Translations under genes and position numbers: made by a program
DNA from: Dolomedes plantarius
Taxonomy: Eukaryota; Arthropoda; Arachnida; Araneae; Dolomedidae
DNA length: 64,000 bases
NCBI GenBank assembly: GCA_907164885.2
Contig: OU015490.1
Span: 234,660,332 to 234,724,331 of the forward strand
Direction of reading: 5' to 3'
The notes under the pieces: model-generated
Told to the model about the DNA's origin: nothing
Database searches by the model: none
The model's input: only the letters and a program-made list of their open reading frames with translations
Shown here: piece by piece, positions 1 through 12,080 of the stretch
Layout: the number at the start of each line of letters is the position of its first letter
How positions within the stretch are numbered: position 1 is the stretch's first letter

Positions 1-640
1 TTATGGTCTAAAAGGACATAATGTAACACGCGACAACTTTTTTTTTGTCTTAAAAACTTGGACAGATGTTACAGTTCGCTAGCCTATATGGATCTGGTAT
101 GGAATACTTGAGGCCAGGGGTCATTAAACCTTTCAGGAAGCCCTCGCACAGTGCGAATGCCTAAATCTAGTCTTCTTTTCACTTGCATTCAATGTATTCC
201 AGTTAAATGAGCAGAAAAATGGCTAGTGCTACCATCTGTTATCAGTTTAATGAAGTAAAAACATTTTGCAACTTTTAATTGGAAAAATTTTCCAGATTTT
301 TTAGGTTAAAGAAAATCGGGAAAAAATCCGTACCGTGCAAACTGTGGAGGATTTTGCCCCTGAAAGGGTTAGATACAACAACAACAACAACGAATATTCG
401 GTAGTCAGTGCCTGAAAGCAAGCAACGAGCTCAAGTCGAGCAATCGTGCTCCGCTGGACTGTCAGTTTCCTGGCGAATTCCTTTAATCGTTACATTACAC
501 GTCAGGGAAGGTCGCACTGAACAGACTGAATTGGAGGAGCTCTTTAGCCGAGCATTCAATAGGAGCATTCGAAAAGAAACATGGGTGCACTTGTAATGTA
601 ATGCTCGTCATGGGCGTTACGTTACAAAGCTGCGTTACAA
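1..640. other. No recognised gene
   Basis: I see no convincing gene here. A short (ACA)n run lies near 375. A 62-codon open frame at 408-596 has no domain I recognise and is probably chance. The last bases lead into the diverged ~300-bp repeat described next. Confidence 0.4.
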
Positions 641-750
641 GTCAGTTGCCGTCTTTAAATGTTAGATTTTGTCTGTTTTATAATGGAAGGATTTTATATT
701 TTCTGAATGCAAAAGTCTTGTTCTTTTTATGAAGAGGGAATCCTCTATAG

Positions 751-1962
751 CAGTGGTGTCCAAACTTTCTCAACTTTCTTTCAGTAAAAATTCCCTCAAT
801 CCCTATGAAAATTTTTTGGTAATAGCAAAAATAAATTTTAAGCTCGGAAAATGTAAAAAAAAAGAGAAAATATAAACAAGCAAATTTGGATAAACTATTT
901 TAAAATCAGTTAACTGTATATAGATTTTGGGTATATATATTTACTTAGCATAATAACAATAAAAAATGTCTCGCTCATTATCTGCACTTTTCTTTGGCAA
1001 ATTTCATGTGTGTAAAACTTCGTATTTAAATATAAATATGTATTTGTGTTCCCTTTAGGCAAAAATTAACAGAAATTAAAAATAAAAAAGAGCATGATTT
1101 CACGTTATAAACGTCATTTGAAAACTCTGACAATTTTTTTAAACAAACTTCATTTTTTTACATAAATCTAAAATTAAAAAAAAAGAAGGTGAAGGGTGAA
1201 CCTAGACCTCGGATTTTATTTGGTCAATATTTAGAGAAATATTTGAGAATGCTACTCCGTTATCATCTTGCGGATCTTAGTTTTGGTCAATATTTAGTGA
1301 AATATTTGAGACTGCTACTCCGTTATCATCTTGCGGATCTTGGTTTTGTTCAATATTTAGTGCAATATTTGAGAGTGCTACTCCGTTATCATCTTGCGAA
1401 TCTTAGTTTTGGTCAATATTTAGTGAAATATTTGAGACTGCTACTCCGTTATCATCTTGCGGATCTTAGTTTTGGTCAATATTTAGTGAAATATTTGAGA
1501 ATGCTACTCCGTTATCATGCGGATCTTAGTTTTGGTCAATATTTAGTGAAATATTTGAGAATGCTACTCCGTTATCATCTTGCGGATCTTAGTTTTGGTC
1601 AATATTTAGTGAAATATTTGAGAGTGCTACTCCGGTATCATCTGCTGATTTTTATTTTTGGCAATATTTAGTGAAATATTTGAGAGTGCTACTCCGGTAT
1701 CATCTGCGGATTTTTATTTTTGGCAATATTTAGTGAAATATTTGAGAGTGCTACTCCGGTATAATCTTGCGGATGTTGCTTAAGTCTTGATCGTTGTTTA
1801 GTTTTTATAGTTACTCCTTTTGAAAACCCAGTTTAACGTGTTAAAAATATCCAAATAAAATACTATAAATATTTAATAATTAACAATTTAAAACATATTT
1901 TTAATTAAATGATTATGTATGACATGTAAATTATCAGTGACTCACAGTTCAGTGCACCACTG
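751..1962. mobile_element. Non-autonomous hAT element
   Basis: The element begins CAGTGGTGTCCAAACTTT and ends GTGCACCACTG. The two ends are inverted over CAGTGGTG and then diverge. The flanks 743-750 and 1963-1970 are both CTCTATAG, a perfect 8-bp target duplication that also fits the usual hAT pattern nTnnnnAn. At about 1.2 kb, with no transposase-like frame, it is non-autonomous. A 63-bp minisatellite fills its middle. The insertion site lies inside a unit of the ~300-bp tandem array. Confidence 0.85.
1213..1775. repeat. 63-bp minisatellite inside the hAT element
   Basis: About nine tandem copies of a unit containing 'caatatttagtgaaatattt', then 'gctactccgttatcat' and 'cttgcggat'. The first period is exactly 63 bp (starts near 1221, 1284 and 1347). 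One unit lacks three bases, and the last two or three units have a 62-bp period and a changed junction. Because 63 is divisible by three, one frame stays open for 160 codons at 1189-1671. The open frame follows from the period and is not evidence of a protein. Confidence 0.9.
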
Positions 1963-2602
1963 CTCTATAGAATTCTCTACTAATGTGCCTCACTCAAATT
2001 AAGTTTCTAAGTAAAAAAAAAATTCCAGTTATTATGTCGTCTCCTGATGCCATAAAATCATTCGGGATATAAAGGTAGACTGCTCTATAAGTGAGAGTGA
2101 CATTTTATTGCCCAGTTTTCAATGATAATAGTTAAATGTCACTTTCAATATGTACTAAATGTATATTCTTAATTGTTGTAGTTAGTTTGCTTGTTTTATT
2201 AAGAGTGAAATTATATTTTCCGAACAAATGTCTCCCCCACGGAATTTCCTATTATTTTAACGCTTTGAATGGGGCGCTACATTTAAAATTTTAAGTTTCT
2301 AAACACAAAGAACTCCTTTTATAATGTTGGTTCCTGACAACATAAATCCATCTGCGTTATAAAGGTAGCCTTCAAATAAATGGGAAACGCAGTATATTTT
2401 AATGCCCATCTTTCAGTGTTAAAAGTTAGTTCCCAGTTTGATATGTTCTAAATTTAAGTTCTTAACAGCCGTAGTAAGTTTTATGTTTTATAATGCACAT
2501 ATTTCTATTTTCTGAGCACAGAATAAATATTTTTATTATTTTAACGTATACTAAGTTAAAATTTCATACTTTTCCTTAGAATAGAAAGATAACTGCCACA
2601 TA

Positions 2603-3871
2603 CAGATGGTGGACAAAATAATACGAACACCTGTGAAATAATGGAAAATCTTTATTAATAGGGGGTTGGACCACCCTTTGACTGAAGTACAGATTTAATG
2701 CGACGTGGAATAGATGCATAAATGTCATGGACAATGTTTAAAGGAATATTAAGCCATTCCTCCTGCAGAGCGGTCTTAAATTCCGAAATTCAGAATGGAG
2801 GTGGAAATCGGGAACGAAGTTTGGACTCCAAATATTGCCATAAATGTTCAATAATATTCAAGTCCGGAGACTAAGGGGGCCAGGCGAGATGTTCAACTGC
2901 ATCGTCATGCTCTTCGAACCATTCTTGAACACACCTAGCAGTGTGGATAGGGGCGTTGTCGTCTTGAAAGAGCGGTCGCTCTTCAGGGAATACAGTCTGT
3001 ACAAAAGGATGGACGTGATCCCCTAGAACGCTTAGATAGTGATTGGATTTGATCCTCCCATGCAGAATAACAAGTGGCCCAAGACCGCGCCAAGATATCG
3101 CACCCCATACCATAATGGAGCCACCCCCATGCTTCACAGTCGGCAAGAGGCATTCAGGATGAAATGCTTCTTTGTGCGTTCTCCAGACATAAACGCGTCC
3201 GGTTTTCTGAAATAGGGTGAATGACGATTCATCTGACCATATTACCTGTTGCCACTGCTGTGGGGACCAGCCTTTGTGATATCTGCACCATTGGCGTCAC
3301 TTGAAAGCATTAGTTGCTGTCACCAAGGGTTTACGAATTGCCACTCTGCCATAAATGTTCGCAGCATGAAGTTCCCTTTTGACAGTTTTTGTTGAAACGG
3401 GGTCCTGGACGTTGACTGTCCATTTCGGATGTTATCTCGGATAACGATTGCTTGTGCTTTCGGGCTACTATGCACTAAAAGACCCGTCTATCCCTATCAG
3501 CAAGCTTGGAATTTCGGCCAATGTTGTGCTTTGAAGACGTCGTCTTACCCTCTTTCGTGTACGCTGTCATAACGGCTGATACTGTACTCCTTGCAAACCC
3601 CAAAAGGTTTGCTGTTTCCGTAAGCGATGCTCCACTTAAACGCGCTCCAACTATCATTCCTCTTTGGAACTCTGACAGGTCTGACATTTCAACTTATCAC
3701 AGACACTTCGATAGAAGCATGCAACGTAGGTGACTGCTGTTGAGAGACTGATACCTTCCTGTTCACGCTCACTAGGTGGCAGACTTCTGTTGCAAGAGGC
3801 GCGGCTGTACTGCAGGTGTGAAATACGTCATACTTTTTCACATGTGTTCGTATTATTTTGTACTCCATCTG
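2603..3871 (-). mobile_element. Tc1/mariner-superfamily element (possible DD36E type)
   Basis: Terminal inverted repeats are clear: the left end starts CAGATGGTGGACAAAATAAT and the right end, read inverted, starts CAGATGGAGTACAAAATAAT. The match runs about 40 bases. Both sides are flanked by TA (2601-2602 and 3872-3873), the usual target of this superfamily. At 1269 bp the element is full length for the group. Its transposase, on the minus strand, is broken. Confidence 0.92.
2655..3687 (-). pseudogene. Tc1-like DDE transposase, inactivated
   Basis: Read on the minus strand, the N-terminal helix-turn-helix region (about 70 codons from 3687) includes 'GASLTETANLLGFARSTVSA'. A catalytic core follows with WSDESSF (first Asp), HGGGSIMVWGAIS, FQDDNAPIHTA (second Asp) and NIIEHLW (Glu). 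It ends at a stop at 2655-2657 after 'SKGGPTPY'. I count 36 positions between the second Asp and the Glu, one of them now a stop codon, so this resembles DD36E rather than classical DD34E. Breaks: stops near 3472, near 3300 (before RQWCRYHKGW) and near 2869 (before SPDLNIIEHLW), plus a frameshift around 3430. It is not functional. Confidence 0.88.
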
Positions 3872-3873
3872 TA

Positions 3874-4483
3874 GCGTACGCGTAATCTTACATACAAAGT
3901 GTTTCAGTCATTAGTGGTTTTCACACGTCCGCTCAATCACTAGTGATTGGTCTGGAGCTCTCCAGTAGCACGTGATTATATCCATATGGTTGAAAACAGA
4001 ATGAGAATGTTAAGGAGGCACATAATATTGCCCGCACTTGTTTATCCCGTGTTATTTTTCTGGACTGCAATGATTACCAAGTGATTGATGTAAGTTAAGT
4101 GCACACGAAAACTTTTAACATGACTAAATTCAAACGCACCACAACTGAACTGAAGAATTCAACAAGCTTTTCATGTTACCACACTTGTGTTTATCCTGCA
4201 CACTATTTAATCACGAGAAAGAACATTTGAAGACAACTTGGTGCAATGCTGATCTGAGATTGGACCCCCCCCCCCCCCCCCCCTGTATTTTATTCCCACC
4301 ACTAGAACGCTGCGAAATAAGTCAATGTAATTGAGTGTACGCATGATCGCCACTATTTGAGGCGATCTGCGGAAACTTTGATGTCTGACATCTTAAGTTG
4401 TGAATATGATGAGGAGTTTTGCTCATAAATCCCCTTCCGAGCTTCTTGTGAAACTTAATAATTTCAAATTGTTACCTTGAATA
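3874..4483. other. No gene seen; contains a poly-C tract
   Basis: No coding signal is visible. A run of about 19 C residues lies at 4265-4283. Nothing else stands out. Confidence 0.5.
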
Positions 4484-4640
4484 ATGGATAGAGCCTTAGA
4501 CTTCGGAACCAGAGTCTGTGGGTTCGAAACTCTTTTGTAGCCTTTCAGAATCAGCTTTAGGCTATAGGTCCAGACAGTTTATCCCTAATGAGTCCCTAAA
4601 AATGACCGAAGTGTCCCGTTTCAAACCAGCGAAGTTCCTT
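4484..4640 (+). repeat. tRNA-derived SINE, diverged copy
   Basis: A tRNA-like head ('gagccttagacttcggaacc', then box B-like 'gggttcgaaactc') is followed by the family body 'cagaatcagctttaggc', a 'ggtc' block and 'aatgaccg'. The same order is found in copies near 6540, 10060-10240, 44290 and 47560. This is the most diverged of the clear copies. Confidence 0.65.
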
Positions 4641-4939
4641 TTTCGATATTTCCCGCATTTCCTCTTGTTAATATTCAGTTTCTCCTACCGGTATTTCCTC
4701 CTCGTGAGAATTCTTCTGTAGGAACTGGCACAATCTTCTCACGTGGCTCTTCACTGAATTCCTTAGTTACTTGACAACTCCTGAATACATAAATAAATGT
4801 TTCTTTTATTTTTTTTTTAAATTCGCTTTTAAATGCTAGTTTTATTATCATAAGATTTGGTGCTTTAATTTCTGCTTTCAGTTAGTGATCTTGTTTGCCA
4901 AAGCGATCGGAGTATCTAGTTATGTTGGATCCCTTTTAA

Positions 4940-6308
4940 CCCGTCATTGGTCGCGCTATGAGCATTTCTCTCACGCTTATCATAGAATTTGCACCCCTTA
5001 TTTGAAAATGACCCTGGGGATATCACCCCCTGTCTATATGACTTTTAGAATCTCCTCAACAATCTGTTATCAGTTTCGATAAAAATAAGGGTGTGTTTGA
5101 CCTTCAAACAGCCTGCTATTTGCTTAGGTGTCTTTTTGTGTGAGCATTTCTCTCATCGCGCGACCACTGGCGTTTGCATCACGTGAGAGCGTTTCTCACC
5201 AAGAGACCACCAGCATTTGTGTCATTTAATAACGCGATGATGTGAGTACGTTTATCTCCTAATTTTATTTAGAAATTTTGTTTGTTAGAAGCGCAATTTG
5301 ATCAGTGTTATTCTTTACTTTTGAGAAAATATTACTTTTGGGAACTTTACTTTTGAAAAGCAGTGTGTTTGCGTTTTCGTCAACTACACTTTAGTGTCTT
5401 ATATTCCAAAGAAAGGGAAGAATGTTCTTCTTTATTCCTCTTTGCACAATGGTAAAAAAATAGATAAAGATTCTGGCGTCCTCTCTAAACCAGAGATTAT
5501 TACTTTTTATAATCTCACTAAGGGTGATGTCGACGTAGTCGACGAACTCAAAGGTGAGTACTCTGTTTCGAGAATAAGTCGCAGATGGCCATTGACATTA
5601 TTTTTTCGATCATGAACATTGGTGGTATCAACAGCCAAATTATATATACTGCAAATACAAACAATACGGTGGCTAGACGAGCCTTCTTGAAGGAATTAGC
5701 ATTGGAACTCATGAAACCTCACCTGGTGACCGTTATTCAGTTCCAAACTTGTCACCAGCATTGCGAAGTGTAATTAGCCAAATAACAGGAGTTGAAGGCT
5801 CCTCAAGAATCAAACGAAATGTTGAAACCGCCGGATTTTGTGCATTCTGTCCTCGAAGAAAAAATAGGAAGCCAAAAAAGGGTTGTGTTACCTGTGCGCG
5901 ACCTATTTGTACCGAACATTCAACTTACGTATGCCCCAAATGCTGTGTTAATAAATACTTATAGTATAATATTTTATTTACTAGGTCCATGTCTAATTTA
6001 TAAGACTTGCAGTTGACGTTCTAATAAAGTACAAATAATATGCTTTTTATAAATTTGATTCATAAAGTAGGTATGATTTTTTAAATTTCACTTTCGCTGT
6101 TAATTTTCCTGAATAATAGCTGAAAAATAATTATTTTCAGTGTAATTTCCTTGTTCATGATTGCTTAATATTAATGTAATTCCTTGAAAAGAAACAATTT
6201 TGAAGTGTTATTGTTGAGCAGACAACTTAAAAAAGCGGAAATGGGTAGTGTGAAAAAAACTCGCGCGCGACCACTGGCGTTACTCAAATTGATGCGACCA
6301 ACGACGGG
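4940..6308 (+). mobile_element. piggyBac-like element, truncated
   Basis: The left end is TTAA (4936-4939) followed by CCCGTCATTGGTCGC. The right end, read inverted, is CCCGTCGTTGGTCGC beside ATAA (6309-6312), a decayed TTAA. TTAA targets and CCC-starting ends are typical of piggyBac. A subterminal sequence, CGCGCGACCACTGGCGTT, occurs near 5157-5174 and again at 6264-6281 in the same orientation. The body keeps only the C-terminal part of a transposase. Confidence 0.82.
5394..5963 (+). pseudogene. piggyBac-type transposase, C-terminal remnant
   Basis: The first frame reads SYIPKKGKNVLLYSS, then KPEIITFYN and DVDVVDELKGEYSVSR.SRRWP, which are conserved in the C-terminal catalytic half of PiggyBac-derived transposases. 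A second frame from about 5585 continues with NIGGINSQIIYTAN. A third, from about 5749, ends in a cysteine-rich module (FCAFC, GCVTCARPICTEH, CPKCC) like the C-terminal zinc finger of this family. At least two frame changes separate the three pieces. The N-terminal half is absent, so it cannot be active. Confidence 0.85.
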
Positions 6309-6537
6309 ATAACTTCGGTAAACTTGGGGAGGACAAATTCGTAATGGACACTTCTTAGTGGACCAAAATAAATTAAAAAAGAGGATGGCTACAAGTTTTG
6401 AACTATGTAACAGTTCATTATCAGGCCGATGCGCATTGGTATGATTGTCGCAATGGACACTTCCCAAAAGGTATTTCTTTTGAACTGTTCATAGCGACAT
6501 TCACATCAATTGTCCTCGGCCTGAGGAGACTGGTGAT

Positions 6538-6706
6538 GGGCAAATGGCTAGGGCGCTGGCATTCGGTACCAGAGTCCGTATGTTCGAGTCCCACAATTGG
6601 CATGGATATTTGCATCCCTTTGGAATCGGCTTTAAGCAGTTGGTCTCGGTCCAATTATCCCTCGTGTGGTAAGAAATGACCGTAGAGCTCTCAATGAACC
6701 AACCTC
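6538..6706 (+). repeat. tRNA-derived SINE
   Basis: This copy has a tRNA-like head ('aaatggctagggcgctggca', then box B 'tgttcgagtccc') and the family body 'ggaatcggctttaagcagtt', followed by 'ggtctcggtc', 'cctcgtgtggtaa' and a 'ctctcaa' end. RNA polymerase III box B is well preserved and box A is plausible. The shared non-tRNA body shows that this is a SINE, not a tRNA gene. Confidence 0.8.
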
Positions 6707-6950
6707 GGCTTGAGGAGGAAATGTAAAATACTTCGAAACATGTAGTGACCCTCTATTTTAATTCGGTATGGGGTTGAAGACGGTGTCCATAGTTCATACG
6801 TACTAGCTTCGGTAGTTTTAGAGCTACTAACACAGTCAAATTAGTGTTGGTATGAATAGGAATATCTTTATTATTGGTAGTTCTAATATTAAGCTGAGTT
6901 TATAAGCACAAATCATTTCGTTAGTCTATATTTCTGTCATAACCTCTTGA

Positions 6951-8641
6951 GATCTACGGTACCAAATTGGGTACCTTTTTTAAAACATCCCCAGAAACAT
7001 AAATTACATTTATTAGCTTCGAAACCGACGGGACCTAACTGGCTAAAGTCTATTTTATGGGATTCCTGATAGATGGTGCAGCCAGTTCCAGATCCGAAGT
7101 CATGTTCTTCCGTTAAAGTGGCGGGAAATCTTCTAGACGTACTAGAGGTAAGAAAACATTTTATTTATTTTCTTTAAAAATTTTCTTATACATTTTGCGT
7201 TATATTTATATAAAGTTTAGACCATAGTGACTACATAAACATGAATTAATAAACATTATTTATATTTAATTGTGTTATTAACGATATTCAAAAAGAAGGT
7301 ACCCAATTGGGGACCTCAGATTTCGAATGCTAAAAAAATTGTTATTTTATTTTTTTTAGTTCGTTATCGGACAGAAGAGGAAACCCAAGCTCTTCTTGCG
7401 CAAAGAGATGGAGAATTATCAGATACTGATGATCCTCATTTCCTTGAGAATTTTGAACCTGAAAGTCAAAAGTGTGCACAATGAAGAAGAAATAATTACT
7501 CCTGTAAAGGTACTACCTTCTGCCCCAAACAATAAAGGAAAAGAGATCTGCCTCGGACAAAATGTTTGTCCATTGATGAGCAGATGATCCCATTTTCTGC
7601 TCGTTATGCAATATGTCCAATCAATGCCTAAGTCTGTAGGATTGAAAAAATTTGTACTCGCTACACAGGAGGGGTTAGTTTTGGATTTTGTTATCTATAC
7701 GGGTGCAGAAACAGTGCCAATAGATGAAAAGGTATCCTATGTTTCAGGAGAAGCTATAAATAAGGATTTAGTTAGTACAGTACCAGAAACATCAATTTTC
7801 CCTCTATTTACCGACAGGTTTTTCACAAATATACCAATTCTTGATTACCTTAGTGCCAGAAATATTTTTTTGAATGGTACCGCGTAAGGAACAAACGAAC
7901 TGATGATGCTGCAGCTAATTATCCACAAGATTGAGATATGGAAAGAGGCTCATCAAAATTCCGAACTCGTGAAGATGAAAAAGCCTTGTTTAGTCATATG
8001 GAAGGACAATAAGTCGGTATTAATGTTGTCCAGTGCATTTTGCATCAACCCCGAAGAAATTTGCAAGAGATGGAGAAAGGAAGCAAATAGGAAGATAGAT
8101 TTCAAGCAATCTGCTGATGTGAAAGCATATAATACTTATATGGGTGGAGTAGATCTAATGTATAGATTTATTTCATACTATCGCATTTCAATGCGCACAA
8201 AAAGTGGCCAATGCGAATTTTGGCACATTTCGTTGACATGGTAACGTGTAATTCATGGATTCTCTACACATGCCATTGCAAACAAAGCCAGGTGCTAAGA
8301 AAATACTATCTACATTTGATACAATTTTGACTTGTAATTGCAAAAAGTTTACTTCTTAAAGAAACCTCAAAATTATTGGAAGAAGGCAGTTCAGCGAGAA
8401 AAAAATTCCAAAAAGTGATTCCCATACCAGGCAATGATATGAAGCATGACAGAATGGAGCAGTTCAAATTGCAAAATCAAATGAAATGCCACAATCCAGG
8501 CTGTAAAGGACAAACCAGAGTTAGATGCATTAAATGTATTCTATTTTTGTGCGTGCAAAACAGAAACTGCCTCTTAGAATTCTATGAGAATTAACTGATT
8601 TTTGTTTGTATATAGACCCAAGGTACCCATTTGGGCACCAC
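6951..8641 (+). mobile_element. Second piggyBac-like element with palindromic ends
   Basis: The right end is GGTACCCATTTGGGCACC (8622-8639) followed by AC and TTAA (8642-8645). The left end has GGTACCAAATTGGGTACC (6958-6975), a few bases inside TTGA (6947-6950), a probable decayed TTAA. Both ends match the near-palindrome GGTACCCAATTGGGTACC. A third copy lies inside the element at 7298-7315. The body encodes a broken piggyBac-type transposase. Confidence 0.75.
7102..8594 (+). pseudogene. piggyBac-type transposase with a predicted intron, inactivated
   Basis: A possible start ATG at 7102 is followed by a stop at about 7114. A good splice donor (GAG|GTAAGA, 7147/7148) and acceptor (TTTTTTTAG, ending 7359) suggest a ~212-bp intron that rejoins the frame at VRYRTEEETQALLAQRDGE. 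Core pieces follow: SVGLKKFVLATQEG and LVLDFVIYTGAE (7606-7887), FPLFTDRFFTNIPILDYL, then DNKSVLMLSSAF and YNTYMGGVDLMYRFISYYR (to about 8244). A C-terminal cysteine-rich module, CHNPGCKGQTRVRCIKC, ends near 8594. This is the usual PiggyBac-derived domain order. Several stops and frame changes separate the pieces. Confidence 0.85.
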
Positions 8642-8645
8642 TTAA

Positions 8646-9801
<1,156 letters not shown>

Positions 9802-10061
9802 GGCCAAGGTCAGGAAACTCTATGCGAATCTATTCCCGCCATTAGACGCATGCCCATGCTGCAAAGAAAAATTTGTTTGTTGAATCTACTGTAGTAGCCA
9901 TTTAGACATGTTATACTTTAAACATGGAACTTCTTTATGTGGAGGTCTTCCCACCAAACTCGTCACTCAAAGTATTGCTGTCTGTTACTGTGACAGCTGG
10001 GGGTGATGGGTTGTGTGAAAAGGGGGGATTGTTTGTTGTTTTACATCCCCCACATCCTCTT

Positions 10062-10240
10062 TAAGTTGGTTTGGATTGGAGCGCGACGGTCAACTTTTGG
10101 TTACACGAGGGTTAATTAGACCGGGAACTACAGTTTAAAGCCAATTCCGAACGGCTACAAACATAAATGTCAACACTGGGACTCGAACCCTCAATATCTG
10201 AACCGAATGCCTGCTCCCTAGCCATTCGGCTATCAACTGG
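10062..10240 (-). repeat. tRNA-derived SINE, minus strand
   Basis: Read inverted, it begins 'agccgaatggctaggga', has box B 'gggttcgagtcccag', the body 'gccgttcggaattggcttta' and an end with 'cctcgtgtaacc' and 'ttgaccg'. The order is the same as in the plus-strand copies. Confidence 0.8.
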
Positions 10241-12042
10241 CCCTTTTATTTTAATTTTTCTTTTTAAGTTGGAAAAATAATTTATTGAAACTGGAAGTAT
10301 AACAGACTGCTAAGAATGGGGCGATATTGATGAGTTTGAAAATACACCATCAATGAAAACAGGACATTTGTAATTGCAGATTGTTTCAGAGAATAGTGAC
10401 ATGAAATAAATCAGTTGTCCTTTGCCTAATTTGCTTATGTATGGACTCAAGTCTTCTGAAATGTTCGAAGGATTAGGCGGTAAACGGTATGGGAATGTTC
10501 CGATGCACAAGTTCCATGCACGCCGATTCTAGTTGTGAGATAGAAATGCTCTGCGACTTTTTATATTTATCCAATTTTACGTAACGTTTAGAACTTTTAC
10601 ACAAGTTTTACATTATGCATACAACTTCCGAAATGTAATAAAAAAATTTCAGAAAACGTATTCATTTTTTCCCTAAACAAAACTACGATTAAATGGGAAT
10701 TTTTCGTCGCTTTCATGCTCGCATATTTCAGGATTATATTGCAAGCTAATTTCAAAATTTAACAAACCATTCAAATTTTAAATATATTTATAAGTGTCAT
10801 GTTTAGGTTTAAATGTCAGATATTCACATATAAAAATATTCACTCTCCATTTAAAAACTACAGTTAAAATTTGTGCTTAAACGTATATGAATGTATATTG
10901 AATTACATTTCCAAATATTAAATTAAAAATTTGTTATAAATATAGTTAATACAAAGATAGTTAGAAAATGACAGCATAGACTCTTAAAATATCAAAGGCT
11001 AGAGCAGAATTATGATAAGTGTACTAGCATACAGGCTTAAAGTTTACATCTATTGTTTTCTAAACATTGAGATGAAAAATGAAGGATTTTAAACCATCAT
11101 TACAATGTATAATCCTTCTTTACATAACATATTAGAAATATTAATGTACTTCGTATTCAAAACTCAATGCCATAAGTATGTTTTAACATTTATACAAATC
11201 CCTCCCTAAAATTCAAATACAGACATTATCTATCAGCTCTCGCGACATACTCGTAACTTTAACCGAAGTTTCGTAAAAGCATTACTCTCGTGGCAGACCC
11301 TGCATTTTTAATCTCTTTTCCGCCGGGGTATCATGCGGATAAATTTTAATTCTTTTCAAAAATCAAAAATTGAAGAAACCGAAAAAAAATTTTTGTTCTT
11401 TAATCCACGATGATATAAATTGCTTTCGAAACTCCATCTTTTTTTTCCACCGGAGAACTATATTAAAGCTTATTAACTGATACGGATAAACTTCACAAAG
11501 ATCCTAAAAATGTTTATTCTTAAAATTTTGTTTTCGATTTTGGCTTGGAACAGAAGGAAGCCAATTACATTTCTGAAGGATCAGTACAGTGGTATTTTTA
11601 TTTATATTTGCGTTGAGAGATCATATTTAATGCAAGAATTTTATACTTGTGCTATGTAAAAGATAAGTTTTGCTTTAAATTTATAATCTTAAAACAAAAA
11701 AGGCATTTGAAAAGGAAACAGTTATTTTTAACTTGCTTGAGGGTTAATGGAAAAGATAGGCATCACTAGAATGTGTGGTCCGGTTTTGGACATATATTTC
11801 CCGCTTAAGTAGAGTAATAGAGATTTAATAGTGACCTTTTCTAGCATGTGGTGGGCTGCTTGTAGCATGGTACAAACTGCAGGTGCCTTAGGTATTTTCA
11901 CAATGGAATTTTTATCTTCTTATCTAATAACGTCTTCTTATCTAATTAAGGAGATGTAATCAAGAAATGTTTGGGTGCATTTCAAATTATTTATAATTAT
12001 TTGGATGTTTTATAAGAGTATTATATAAATAGGCATTAACTA
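10241..12042. other. AT-rich intergenic stretch
   Basis: Nothing recognised on either strand over 1.8 kb: no transposase motif, terminal repeats or long open frame. Confidence 0.45.
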
Positions 12043-12080
12043 ACACACACACACTATATATATATATATATATATATACA
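12043..12080. repeat. (CA)n(TA)n microsatellite
   Basis: A short CA run passes into a TA run and ends directly against the Tc1-like element at 12081. Confidence 0.9.

Larger units (their letters stand above)
640..2590. repeat. Diverged ~300-bp tandem repeat array, split by a hAT element
   Basis: Two units are readable at about 2000-2297 and 2298-2590. Both contain 'tttctaa', a 'cctga..cataaa' block, 'ataaaggtag', 'tttattgccca' or 'ttaatgccca', a 'gttttat' block and a 'tattttc(c/t)ga' block in the same order. A third unit is cut in two: its left part is about 640-750 and its right part 1963-2000. Joining these across the hAT insertion gives sequence collinear with the other units ('tattttctgaa' on the left, 'aagtttctaagt' on the right). 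Identity between units is moderate, so the array is old. Unit edges are approximate. Confidence 0.6.

Noticed and set aside
1189..1671. 160-codon frame with a 21-residue repeat as a possible repeat protein
   Set aside because: The frame exists because the minisatellite period (63) is a multiple of three. Later units with a 62-base period break it, and it sits inside a non-autonomous hAT element.
6538..6620. A tRNA gene at the SINE heads (also 44290 and 47560)
   Set aside because: Box B is good, but no complete cloverleaf or acceptor pairing could be made, and the same non-tRNA body follows in every copy.
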